From NCBI GenBank assembly GCA_903870995.1, contig CAIQFD010000020.1, positions 54,851 to 118,850 on the forward strand: a stretch of 64,000 bases of DNA, read 5' to 3'. Of the stretch, positions 56,045 to 64,000 are shown in pieces. The first letter of the stretch is position 1. Each line of letters opens with the position of its first letter. Made by a program: the position numbers and the translations under genes. A model generated the notes under the pieces. That model was not told where the DNA came from, ran no database searches, and was given only the letters and a program-made list of their open reading frames with translations. Origin of the DNA: an uncultured Methylophilaceae bacterium. GTDB taxonomy: Bacteria; Pseudomonadota; Gammaproteobacteria; Burkholderiales; Methylophilaceae.

Positions 56045-57121
56045 TTAAGCTGATGCCGTGTTGTCAGCAAAAACGCGCACATTGCGTGGATAAATAAACA
56101 CTTGTTCGCCAGTATTTAACCCAAGCTCGCGGAAGCGTTCCTGCGTGAGCTCTGCCTCGATAATCGCATCTTGGCCGAGTTGTTGAAGCTCAAGTCTCAC
56201 CAACGGGCCGATGGCGTGAATGTAATTCACTTTGGCCTCAAAAGCTGGGGCGCTACCACTTTTGACTCTTTGTACGTCTATATCATGTGGACGAATGTAA
56301 GCCAGTGCAGCGCCATCTGCCTGTTGGTTTTCTTTTTCAAGCTTGATATTCAAGCCGCCAATGCTTGCTTCACCTTTTAGCACATTGCTCTTAAATTGAT
56401 TCACATTGCCTAAAAAGTTGTATACATAAGGTGTTGCTGGGTTGTCATACACCTCTTGCGGTGTGCCGATCTGCTCAACTTTGCCCTTGTTCATCACGAC
56501 AATGCGGTCAGCCACTTCGAGCGCTTCCTCTTGGTCGTGCGTCACAAATACGCTGGTGATGTGTAGCTCGTCATGCAACCGACGTAGCCAGCGACGAAGT
56601 TCTTTACGCACCTTTGCATCCAAGGCGCCAAAAGGCTCATCCAGTAGCAACACTTTTGGTTCAACCGCCAAGGCGCGCGCTAAAGCAATGCGTTGACGTT
56701 GACCGCCTGAGAGTTGAGGGGGGTAACGGTCTGCAAGCCAGTCCAACTGTACAAGTTCAAGTAGCTCATGCACTCGGCGTTTAATTTCTGCATCGCTTGG
56801 ACGTGTTTCTTTCGGTCGCACGCGCAAACCGAACGCCACGTTTTCAAACACGGTCATGTGGCGGAAGAGGGCGTAATGCTGAAATACAAAGCCAACTTGG
56901 CGTTCACGCACGTCACGCTCTGTGGTGTCTTTGCCATGAAAATGAATGCTGCCCGCATCGGGCGCTTCTAGTCCTGCAATAATGCGTAGCAATGTGGTTT
57001 TGCCACAACCAGAAGGGCCAAGTAGCGCAACAAGCTCGCCGCTGGGCACATCTAAAGTCACATCATTGAGTGCACTAAAGTCACCAAAGTTTTTCTTAAC
57101 ATTACGGATTTCGATACTCAT
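56045..57121 (-). CDS. cysA: CysA, sulfate/thiosulfate ABC transporter ATPase
   Basis: 358 residues: Walker [14 protein letters not shown]-loop [19 protein letters not shown], signature [15 protein letters not shown], Walker [12 protein letters not shown], and a C-terminal TOBE-like domain ([13 protein letters not shown]). It energises sulfate import. It is the last gene of the sulfate uptake operon. ATG 57121 is used; an in-frame TTG lies one codon upstream. Confidence 0.95.
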   Translation of the reverse strand: MSIEIRNVKKNFGDFSALNDVTLDVPSGELVALLGPSGCGKTTLLRIIAGLEAPDAGSIHFHGKDTTERDVRERQVGFVFQHYALFRHMTVFENVAFGLRVRPKETRPSDAEIKRRVHELLELVQLDWLADRYPPQLSGGQRQRIALARALAVEPKVLLLDEPFGALDAKVRKELRRWLRRLHDELHITSVFVTHDQEEALEVADRIVVMNKGKVEQIGTPQEVYDNPATPYVYNFLGNVNQFKSNVLKGEASIGGLNIKLEKENQQADGAALAYIRPHDIDVQRVKSGSAPAFEAKVNYIHAIGPLVRLELQQLGQDAIIEAELTQERFRELGLNTGEQVFIYPRNVRVFADNTASA

Positions 57122-57148
57122 CAATATTCCCTCTATTAATTTTTGCTA

Positions 57149-58039
57149 CTAATTTTGTTCTATAGCACGAGCGCTGCGAGCGGCGTACCATTCAACGATA
57201 GATTTCAACACCAAAGTCACGAGTGCTAATAAGGCGAGTACTGAAGCTGCTGCAAAGGCTGCTGCATAGTTGTACTCGTTATATAGAATTTCGACGTGGA
57301 GCGGCATGGTGTTGGTGAGGCCGCGAATATGGCCAGAAACCACAGACACCGCGCCGAACTCCCCCATTGCGCGGGCGTTAGTGAGGATAACCCCATAGAG
57401 CAAGCCCCATTTAATGTTCGGCAAAGTCACGCGCCAAAGAATTTGCCAGCCAGACGCGCCAAGCACAAGCGCAGCTTCTTCTTCATCTTTGCCTTGAGCT
57501 TGCATGAGAGGTATGAGTTCGCGAGCGACAAAAGGGAAGGTCACAAAAATAGTGGCTAATACAATGCCGGGAATCGCAAAAATCACTTTCAAATCGTGGT
57601 CTGAAAGCCACTGGCCAAACCAACCTTGTAAGCCAAAAATTAACACGTAAATCAAACCAGCAATCACAGGTGAAACTGCAAAGGGGAGGTCGATTAAGGT
57701 AATGAGGATGCTCTTGCCTTTGAACTCGAATTTAGCAATCGCCCACGCTGCGGCAACGCCAAACACTAGGTTAAGTGGCACGGCGATAAGGGCTGCGATA
57801 AAAGTGAGCTTCATTGCTGATAGTGCATCTGCATCAACAAGTGCTGAAATGTAAGTATCAACGCCTTTTCGTAGCGCCTCAGTAAAGACTGCCGCGAGGG
57901 GCATAAACAAAAATAAGCTTAGATACAATAAGGCGGCTGCAATCAAAGTCCATCGAACCCATGCTGGTTCAGACGTAGCGCGGTTCTTTGCTATCTTGGC
58001 GTTGTATTTTGAAAACTGTGTAGTGCTAATTCCTGACAT
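57149..58039 (-). CDS. cysW: CysW, sulfate ABC transporter permease
   Basis: 296 residues from ATG 58039, with about six membrane helices and the EAA loop [21 protein letters not shown]. Later [22 protein letters not shown] is typical of CysW. It pairs with CysT. The start was chosen because it lies 12 bases after the cysT stop rather than inside it. Confidence 0.95.
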   Translation of the reverse strand: MSGISTTQFSKYNAKIAKNRATSEPAWVRWTLIAAALLYLSLFLFMPLAAVFTEALRKGVDTYISALVDADALSAMKLTFIAALIAVPLNLVFGVAAAWAIAKFEFKGKSILITLIDLPFAVSPVIAGLIYVLIFGLQGWFGQWLSDHDLKVIFAIPGIVLATIFVTFPFVARELIPLMQAQGKDEEEAALVLGASGWQILWRVTLPNIKWGLLYGVILTNARAMGEFGAVSVVSGHIRGLTNTMPLHVEILYNEYNYAAAFAAASVLALLALVTLVLKSIVEWYAARSARAIEQN

Positions 58040-58050
58040 GGTGTTGATCC

Positions 58051-58884
58051 TTAAATGGCACGCGAGTTGCGGCGACTGTTCCACCATTGCAAGCCGTTAA
58101 TGCCGAGCAACAAGATGAATGAGATAACAAGCATGACGACTGCAACAGCTGTTGCCCCTGCGTAATCATATTGCTCAAGCTTGGTAATGATGATGAGCGG
58201 GGTAATTTCAGACACCATCGGCATATTGCCCGCGATGAAAATGACAGAGCCATACTCACCAATGGCACGGGCAAAAGCCAATGAGAAGCCGGTCAGTAAA
58301 GCTGGCGCAATCGCTGGGAAAATAATCTTAGTAAAGGTTTGCCAACGGTTCGCCCCCAAGCTAGCAGCGGCCTCTTCCGTTTCTGCTTCTAAATCTTCCA
58401 AGATAGGCTGTACTGTTCGCACCACAAAAGGTAGGCCAATAAATGTTAAAGCAATCACTATCCCAATAGGGGTGAATGCCACCTTAATACCGTGCGGTGC
58501 AAGCAGGCTACCTATCCAACCATTCGGCGCATAAATAGCAGTTAAAGCAATACCTGCCACCGCAGTTGGTAAGGCAAAAGGCAAATCCACGAGTGCGTCA
58601 ATAATGCGTTTGCCAGGGAATGTGTAGCGGGTGAGCACCCAAGCAGTGAGCAAGCCAAACAAAGCGTTAATTGAAGCGCCAATAAGGGATGCGCCAAATG
58701 TCAGCTTGTAAGAAGCGACAACTCTTGGTGAAGCCACTGCCACCCAAAACTCGTGCAGGCTTAAAGTACTAGTTTTGATGAAAGCTGCTGAAAGTGGAAT
58801 CAGCACAATCAAGCTTAAATAAAATATAGTGAAACCCAGAGAGAGATTAAACCCTGGTAGCACGTTGTTATGTTTTTTGGACAT
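58051..58884 (-). CDS. cysT: CysT (CysU), sulfate ABC transporter permease
   Basis: 277 residues, six membrane helices, [23 protein letters not shown] at the start and EAA loop [35 protein letters not shown] is typical of CysT. Confidence 0.95.
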   Translation of the reverse strand: MSKKHNNVLPGFNLSLGFTIFYLSLIVLIPLSAAFIKTSTLSLHEFWVAVASPRVVASYKLTFGASLIGASINALFGLLTAWVLTRYTFPGKRIIDALVDLPFALPTAVAGIALTAIYAPNGWIGSLLAPHGIKVAFTPIGIVIALTFIGLPFVVRTVQPILEDLEAETEEAAASLGANRWQTFTKIIFPAIAPALLTGFSLAFARAIGEYGSVIFIAGNMPMVSEITPLIIITKLEQYDYAGATAVAVVMLVISFILLLGINGLQWWNSRRNSRAI

Positions 58885-58936
58885 GATGTTTGCTTTTTAT
58901 AGAGTTAGAAACGGATTGCTCCGTGTCTAACATTGA

Positions 58937-59938
58937 TTATTTTTGGTAGATTTCATCAAAAGTACCACCGTCTGCAAAGTGGGTTTTTTGCGCCTTTTGC
59001 CAGCCGCCGAATACTTCGTCAATTTTTACTAGGCTTACTTTAGGGAAAGACTTTTCGTACTTTTTAGCCACTGAATCTAAGATTGGACGATAGTAATTTT
59101 GTGCTGCAATTTCTTGGCCTTCTTCAGAGTACAAATACTCCAAATAAGCAGTCGCTACTGCACGTGTTTTACGTTTATCTACTACTTTATCTACGACGGT
59201 TACAGTTGGTTCAGCCAATATAGAAAGTGAAGGCACTATGATTTCAAACTTGTCGGGCCCCAGCTCCTTTTGTGCTAGAAACGCTTCATTTTCCCAGGCA
59301 AGCAGTACATCACCAATGCCGCGCTCAACGAATGTTGTAGTCGCGCCACGAGCACCTGTGTCTAGCACGGGGACGTTCTTAAATAATTTGCCAACGAATT
59401 CTTTTGCCTTCGTTTCATCGTTGTTGTTCTTTTTAAGTGCGTATGCCCAAGCGGCTAGGTAGTTCCAACGTGCACCGCCTGAAGTTTTGGGGTTGGGAGT
59501 AATCACAGAAACGCCTGGCTTAACTACATCATCCCAGTCTTTGATTTTCTTTGGGTTGCCTTTGCGCACTAAGAAAACGATGGTTGATGTGTAAGGCGCG
59601 CTGTTATGGCCTAACCGCTTTTGCCAATCTTTAGGAATCAGCCTGCCTTTTTCGTACAGTTGGTCAACATCATAAGCGAGTGCAAGTGTTGCCACGTCAG
59701 CATCTAAGCCATCAATAATTGCACGCGCTTGCTTGCCTGAGCCGCCATGTGAGGCTTTAATACTAACGGTATCGCCTGTTTTTGCTTTCCAATATTTGGC
59801 GAATGCAGTGTTGTAATCTTGATAAAGCTCACGTGTTGGATCGTAAGAAACGTTCAATAACGTTATATCAGCTGCTTGCGCTGTTGGTGCAATCACCAAG
59901 GCGGCAAGCAAGCTAATGTGAAATAATGATTTTTTCAT
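58937..59938 (-). CDS. sbp: Sbp, periplasmic sulfate-binding protein
   Basis: 333 residues with a signal peptide (1-22, ending APTAQA). Family motifs are [53 protein letters not shown] and [11 protein letters not shown]. It binds sulfate for CysTWA. Confidence 0.96.
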   Translation of the reverse strand: MKKSLFHISLLAALVIAPTAQAADITLLNVSYDPTRELYQDYNTAFAKYWKAKTGDTVSIKASHGGSGKQARAIIDGLDADVATLALAYDVDQLYEKGRLIPKDWQKRLGHNSAPYTSTIVFLVRKGNPKKIKDWDDVVKPGVSVITPNPKTSGGARWNYLAAWAYALKKNNNDETKAKEFVGKLFKNVPVLDTGARGATTTFVERGIGDVLLAWENEAFLAQKELGPDKFEIIVPSLSILAEPTVTVVDKVVDKRKTRAVATAYLEYLYSEEGQEIAAQNYYRPILDSVAKKYEKSFPKVSLVKIDEVFGGWQKAQKTHFADGGTFDEIYQK

Positions 59939-59983
59939 GATTTTTTCCTTTAGCTTGTTTTGAGTTCAATTAAGAAATTTGAA

Positions 59984-61393
59984 TTAATAAGAGATTTGTA
60001 AGCGAGAGAACAATGTTTTCTCATCTTTTAAGTTGATGAGATTTGACAATGTGCTACCAGCGGCACCACCTTCATAGCTAGTTTGCTCGTAGTTAGTTGC
60101 AATTTTTACGTTTTGATTGAGATACCAATTAACGCCAAGCGCCCATGATTTTGCTGATTTTGCGGAGCTTGCGATGTTGGAAAATTTGTTACCGATAAAA
60201 GCTTTGTTATCAATATTGTTTTCTTGATAACGCGCCACAAGTTCCCATGCGCCCCATGTGCCAGCATCAGCATCAAAAGCATTTTTAGGTTTTACCCCTT
60301 TAAATGAAGCGTCTTCGCCAGTGATTAGCCATGAACCCGCAATTTGCCATGCGTCATTTTTTAGTGACTCTGTATTTCCTGCAGCGTTTTTGACGTCTTG
60401 TTCAACGCGTGCATATTCAGCAATTACGCCAAATGGTCCGAAGTAATAGTAGGCTTGAGGTGCGAAGCGATTACGGTCACCGCTTCCATATACGCCAGTT
60501 GCGTAAGAGAAAAAGTTATTTTGCTGACCAGCTGATTTGTAATTTGGTAATCCAGTGTTTGACGCACTTCCTGTGAATTTTCCGTGCGTTGCGGCTAAAC
60601 CAAAGCCCAGGCCAGCTAAGATGTTGTCGCTATCTTTGAATGGAGTGGTGAACACGCGAACAGCATATTCTTTATCGCCATTCGTATCTTGTGCTGTTGT
60701 GTTTTCGCCACCATCTACTACACCGTTAAATACGCCAGCCGCATAGCTCAGCTTGCTGTCTAAAACATCACCATAGAAAGAAACCCCTAAATCGCGATTA
60801 GGTAGAATGTTGTTGCTGACATAACTACGTTCGATAAATTTAATATCGCTACCACTTTGTAAGCGCTCTAAGCCGACAAATGGTTTGAATTTACCAGTAC
60901 GTACTTTTGCCCAAGGTTGAAATCTTGCATCGATGTAAGCATCAACGACGGCAGCTTTGTTTTCGCCAAATTCGGGAGTGAAGCGGAAATCATATTTTCC
61001 CGCAACCGTGCCTTCAATGGTTGGACGAATACGGCGGAAATCGAAGCCATCGATATTTTTTGCATCAGTGCTTGGGTCGATGTCTTGGTAGTTGCGATAA
61101 TCAATCTGGGCAAGTGCACGGAATTTGATTTTGTTTTTACCGTCAGCAGACTCAAAGCCGAAGCCATCTTGGCTAGCCTTAACCACAGGGGTTTCTTTTT
61201 TCTTTGCTGCGGCTGCTTCTTCAGCAAGCTCGCCTTTACGGTCTAGTACTTTCACTTTTTGGTCTAGTTCTTGAACCAATTGGCGTAGCTTCTCTAGTTC
61301 ATCGCTGTCGTTAGCTAAGGCTTGGCCTGATAATGTTAGACCTACGAGTAGTGGTGCAATGAGCACCGGTATTAATTTTTTCTTTAAGTTCAT
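59984..61393 (-). CDS. OprO/OprP-type porin with N-terminal coiled coil
   Basis: 469 residues. A signal peptide (to about residue 27) precedes a coiled-coil segment (SDELEKLRQLVQELDQKVKVLDRKG), then a beta-barrel of the phosphate-selective porin type, ending in Tyr (RLQISY). Its place next to sbp and cysTWA suggests sulfate-related uptake through the outer membrane rather than phosphate. Specificity is inference. Confidence 0.85.
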   Translation of the reverse strand: MNLKKKLIPVLIAPLLVGLTLSGQALANDSDELEKLRQLVQELDQKVKVLDRKGELAEEAAAAKKKETPVVKASQDGFGFESADGKNKIKFRALAQIDYRNYQDIDPSTDAKNIDGFDFRRIRPTIEGTVAGKYDFRFTPEFGENKAAVVDAYIDARFQPWAKVRTGKFKPFVGLERLQSGSDIKFIERSYVSNNILPNRDLGVSFYGDVLDSKLSYAAGVFNGVVDGGENTTAQDTNGDKEYAVRVFTTPFKDSDNILAGLGFGLAATHGKFTGSASNTGLPNYKSAGQQNNFFSYATGVYGSGDRNRFAPQAYYYFGPFGVIAEYARVEQDVKNAAGNTESLKNDAWQIAGSWLITGEDASFKGVKPKNAFDADAGTWGAWELVARYQENNIDNKAFIGNKFSNIASSAKSAKSWALGVNWYLNQNVKIATNYEQTSYEGGAAGSTLSNLINLKDEKTLFSRLQISY

Positions 61394-61445
61394 GTTAACT
61401 CCAAATTTATATGATTAATTGGTTGGGTAACGTTCAGCCGCCTGA

Positions 61446-61664
61446 TCAGTTACTTACTTTTAAGGTTTTTGCCGCTGTGTTAGCAGTAGGCTTAATGGAT
61501 GTAGTCGCTGAGTCAGTGAATCTGACTTTTTCGCGCTTTTCAATTTGTGTTATGCGGCCTTCGTGGACGGTAATTTCAACTGAGCCGAAACGAAGCGAGT
61601 TAATCGCCGACAAAAGCTCTTGTATCAAGCTGCTGTTTTGTTTGTTTGCTGTTTCAATGCTCAT
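61446..61664 (-). CDS. YezD-family small protein (DUF2292)
   Basis: 72 residues from ATG 61664, which follows AAAGGG. The core LRFGSVEITVHEGRITQIEKREKVRF is the YezD signature. The family is commonly linked to sulfur assimilation genes, and here it leads yezD-porin-sbp-cysT-cysW-cysA. Molecular function is unknown. Confidence 0.85.
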   Translation of the reverse strand: MSIETANKQNSSLIQELLSAINSLRFGSVEITVHEGRITQIEKREKVRFTDSATTSIKPTANTAAKTLKVSN

Positions 61665-61889
61665 TTGATTACCCTTTTTCTCTTGCGTGACTGCGAATGA
61701 CGTGCACTTTATCAATGTTATTTAATAATTAAAAATACTTATTATTTATAAACAAATAACCAAAAAGAATATAAGGTGTTTTGCCGAACTTAATCAGAAA
61801 AGCTTTGGTCTGAAAGCTAGTATCTTTAAGCAGTGCGATTAATGGCGCGATGCCAGCTATAATGTGATGCATTACAGGAGAGTTAAAAC
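61665..61889. promoter_or_regulatory. Divergent region between sulfate operon and M16 genes
   Basis: It is AT-rich, with stretches such as TTATTATTTATAAACAAATAA that could serve as a CysB-type site for the sulfate operon, although I cannot assign it firmly. A perfect minus-10 TATAAT at 61858-61863 serves the M16 genes; its minus-35 is weak. SD AGGAG at 61876-61880 supports the GTG start at 61890. Confidence 0.4.
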
Positions 61890-63269
61890 GTGCGAATGTT
61901 CAAATTAAAAAGCTTGCGGTGGAGTATCGTGGCAAGCTTGTGCTTTTCATCTTTGGCAATGTCCGCTGAGGTGCAAGAATTCAAATTAGATAACGGCCTC
62001 AAGATTGTGGTGCAAGAGGACCATAGGGCACCTGTGGTCGTGTCTCAGGTATGGTATCGCGCAGGTGCTTTAGATGAGGTGAATGGTAAAACAGGCGTTG
62101 CACACGTGCTGGAGCACATGATGTTCAAGGGCACCAAGGCCGTCCCTGCTGGAAAGTTTTCACGTTTAATTGCCGCTGCTGGTGGCAAAGAAAATGCGTT
62201 TACTGCTCAGGACCAAACGACCTATTACCAGCAACTAGAAAAATCTAACTTGCCTCTCTCCATCAAGCTCGAGGCGGACCGCATGGCGAACTTGAACTTA
62301 ACGGATGAAGAGTTCGCTAAAGAGATCAAGGTGGTGATGGAAGAGCGTCGCTGGCGTACGGAAGATAAGCCACAATCGAAAGTGAACGAGCAGTTCAACT
62401 CAACCATCTATCACGTGCACCCTTATGGCCGCCCAGTTGTCGGGTGGATGAATGACTTGGAGAACATGACGGCGGCTGATGCGCGTGAGTGGTACAACAC
62501 ATGGTACGCGCCAAATAACGCGACCTTGGTGGTGGTGGGTGATGTGAACGCACAGGATGTGCTCAAGCTCGCTAAGCAGTACTTTGGGCCACTAAAGCCG
62601 CATGCACTGCCAGCACGTAAGCCGCAAGTTGAACCTGAGCAAAAGGGCGAGCGCCGCGTGGTGGTGAAAGCACAAGCTAAACTACCTTATGTGTTGATGG
62701 GCTTTCATGTGCCGTCACTCCAAGATGCGGATAAAGACGTAGACCCTTATGCGCTTGAGATTTTGGCAGGTGTGCTTAATGGCAACGCGTCAGCGCGCCT
62801 AAACCAGAACCTCGTTCGTCAGAGCCAGATCGCGATTGATGTAGATGCTGGCTACGACATGGTGCAACGTGGTCGCCAGTCCATCTTTGTGCTTGATGGC
62901 ACACCTTCAGAAGGTAAGTCTGTGGCTGAGCTAGAGGCGGCACTTTTAAATGAGGTTGAGAAGATTAAAACGGGCGGGGTGACGGAAGAGGAGTTGCAGC
63001 GTGTTAAAGCTCAAGTGATTGCGGCGGATGTGTATCAACGCGATTCGATGTTCTACCAGGCGATGCAGATCGGTAACTTAGAAACCGCAGGTTTCTCTTG
63101 GCGGATTTTGAAGGACTACCCAGCCAAGCTTCAGGCAGTGACTGCTGAGCAAGTGCAGTTGGTTGCGCAGAAGTACTTCAACAAAGACAATCTAACGGTC
63201 GCGACCCTCGATCCGCAGCCTATCGACCCCAATGACAACACACCGAAAGGAAAGCCACATGTTCACTAA
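61890..63269 (+). CDS. M16-family zinc metallopeptidase (catalytic)
   Basis: 459 residues with a signal peptide (about 1-25, ending MSAEV), inverted zinc motif HVLEH (His-72, Glu-75, His-76) and the downstream Glu region (EEFAKEIKVVMEERRWRTED). It is a pitrilysin-like periplasmic peptidase. GTG 61890 is 9 bases from the SD; ATG 61896 is the alternative. It overlaps the following M16 gene by 11 bases. Confidence 0.92.
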   Translation: MRMFKLKSLRWSIVASLCFSSLAMSAEVQEFKLDNGLKIVVQEDHRAPVVVSQVWYRAGALDEVNGKTGVAHVLEHMMFKGTKAVPAGKFSRLIAAAGGKENAFTAQDQTTYYQQLEKSNLPLSIKLEADRMANLNLTDEEFAKEIKVVMEERRWRTEDKPQSKVNEQFNSTIYHVHPYGRPVVGWMNDLENMTAADAREWYNTWYAPNNATLVVVGDVNAQDVLKLAKQYFGPLKPHALPARKPQVEPEQKGERRVVVKAQAKLPYVLMGFHVPSLQDADKDVDPYALEILAGVLNGNASARLNQNLVRQSQIAIDVDAGYDMVQRGRQSIFVLDGTPSEGKSVAELEAALLNEVEKIKTGGVTEEELQRVKAQVIAADVYQRDSMFYQAMQIGNLETAGFSWRILKDYPAKLQAVTAEQVQLVAQKYFNKDNLTVATLDPQPIDPNDNTPKGKPHVH

Positions 63270-64000
63270 ATCGCTTATTCGTGGCTTAGTCCTTGTTTGC
63301 GTGCTCGTTTCCGCGCAAGCCCAAGCAGGATTACAGATACAGCAATGGCAAACTAGCAACGGCTCATCCGTCTATTTTGTGGAGAACCATGACCTGCCGA
63401 TTATTGATATCAGCACCGCCTTCTATGCAGGCAGTGCGCGCGATGATGCAGCTAAACCTGGCGTCGCGGCAATCACCCGACATCTGATGACGTTGGGCGC
63501 TGCGGGACTGTCTGAAGAGAAGATCTCTCAGCAGATGGCGGACATCGGTGCACAGCTCGGCGGCGGCATTGATGATGACAAGTCTAGCTTGAGCTTGCGG
63601 ACATTAAGCAGCGCGCTTGAGCGAGACAAGGCATTAGCTTTGTACATGAAGATCTTGCAGAAGCCAGATTTTCCGGAGGACGTGCTGGCGCGTGAAAAAG
63701 CCCGTGTGATTGCAGGGCTTAAAGAGGCAGCAACGCAGCCGGAAACGATTGCCGACAAGGCCTATAGTAAGGCGCTGTTTGGTAGTCACCCATATGGCTT
63801 CAATACCGAGCCTGCGCAGGTAGAGAAAGTTGATCGCTACGATGTGGAGAAGTTTTACCGTCTGCATTACGGTGCGAAAGGGGCGGTGATCGCCTTAATT
63901 GGCGACATGAGCCGTGCACAGGCTGAGCAGATTGCCAATCAGATCTCTGTGGACTTACCTAAGGCGGACAAGCCAGCGCCTTTGCCAGCGGTCGCCTACC
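63259..64000 (+). CDS. M16-family peptidase-like protein, partner subunit (cut by window end)
   Basis: The open frame from ATG 63259 runs past the window end (247 codons visible). Signal peptide MFTKSLIRGLVLVCVLVSAQ ends near AQAQAG. It has the M16 layout, but the zinc motif position reads ITRHLMTLGAAG, with no HxxEH, so it is probably the non-catalytic partner of the preceding enzyme, as in other bacterial M16 pairs. Confidence 0.9.
   Translation, partial: MFTKSLIRGLVLVCVLVSAQAQAGLQIQQWQTSNGSSVYFVENHDLPIIDISTAFYAGSARDDAAKPGVAAITRHLMTLGAAGLSEEKISQQMADIGAQLGGGIDDDKSSLSLRTLSSALERDKALALYMKILQKPDFPEDVLAREKARVIAGLKEAATQPETIADKAYSKALFGSHPYGFNTEPAQVEKVDRYDVEKFYRLHYGAKGAVIALIGDMSRAQAEQIANQISVDLPKADKPAPLPAVAY

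Overview
The window looks like chromosome of a methylotrophic betaproteobacterium of the family Methylophilaceae (Methylophilus/Methylotenera type). The evidence is a trimethylamine dehydrogenase and electron transfer flavoprotein of the Methylophilus W3A1 kind, a complete N-methylglutamate pathway, a formaldehyde-activating-enzyme homologue, and betaproteobacterial housekeeping genes (rpoH, ftsYEX, M16 peptidases, type IV minor pilins). Base composition is moderate. I saw no transposase, integrase, tRNA, rRNA or CRISPR array.

Layout. 1-2.3 kb: end of a dynamin-like GTPase gene, ccoS, a 33-aa membrane peptide, and rpoH reading the other way with a CIRCE (HrcA) operator in front of it. 2.3-9.9 kb: a minus-strand type IV pilus operon pilE-fimT-pilV-pilW-pilX-pilY1, then a TonB-like gene. 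10-14 kb: dmmDABC, the heme-dependent oxidative N-demethylase for dimethylamine. 14-19 kb: an outer-membrane protein, an output-less PAS membrane protein, and a NarX/NarL-like two-component system. 19-22.3 kb: a Fae homologue, hutD, hutG, a GNAT and an XRE-cupin regulator. 22.6-32.1 kb: mgdABCD-gmaS-mgsABC, the N-methylglutamate pathway. 32.5-35.8 kb: three small membrane proteins with an APC permease, and two uncharacterised genes. 36.1-38.1 kb: folE2 and a RibBX-type ribB. 38.1-40.1 kb: minus-strand 38-aa peptide, 92-aa protein, DMT transporter and truncated haemoglobin. 40.4-50.4 kb: a second APC permease, tmd, a globin, a DgcB-like membrane Fe-S oxidoreductase, an LRV-repeat protein, etfB and etfA. 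50.5-52.5 kb: an EutQ-like cupin and an MFS transporter. 52.5-56 kb: TonB-like gene and ftsX-ftsE-ftsY. 56-61.7 kb: sulfate uptake (yezD, porin, sbp, cysT, cysW, cysA). 61.9-64 kb: two M16 peptidases, the last cut by the window end.

How the genes work together. Trimethylamine is oxidised by Tmd to dimethylamine and formaldehyde, with electrons passing to EtfAB and probably on to quinone through the DgcB-like protein. Dimethylamine is demethylated by DmmABCD with O2 and NAD(P)H, the DmmD subunit being expected to deliver the carbon to tetrahydrofolate. Methylamine is captured by GmaS, transferred to make N-methylglutamate by MgsABC, and oxidised by MgdABCD. FolE2 and RibBX could supply the folate and flavin these enzymes use.

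The most notable signal is a 16-bp palindrome with NarL-like 7-2-7 geometry, followed at a fixed offset of 24 bases by a TGAGAATT-like block. It occurs upstream of dmmD, folE2-ribBX, the 40.4-kb permease and tmd. The NarL-like response regulator in the same window has an almost NarL-identical recognition helix and is the obvious candidate to bind it. Other items worth attention are the three-small-protein permease module, a terminator-containing folE2 leader, a globin without its proximal histidine, and the splitting of the usual rpoH-ftsXEY-M16 neighbourhood by two insertions.
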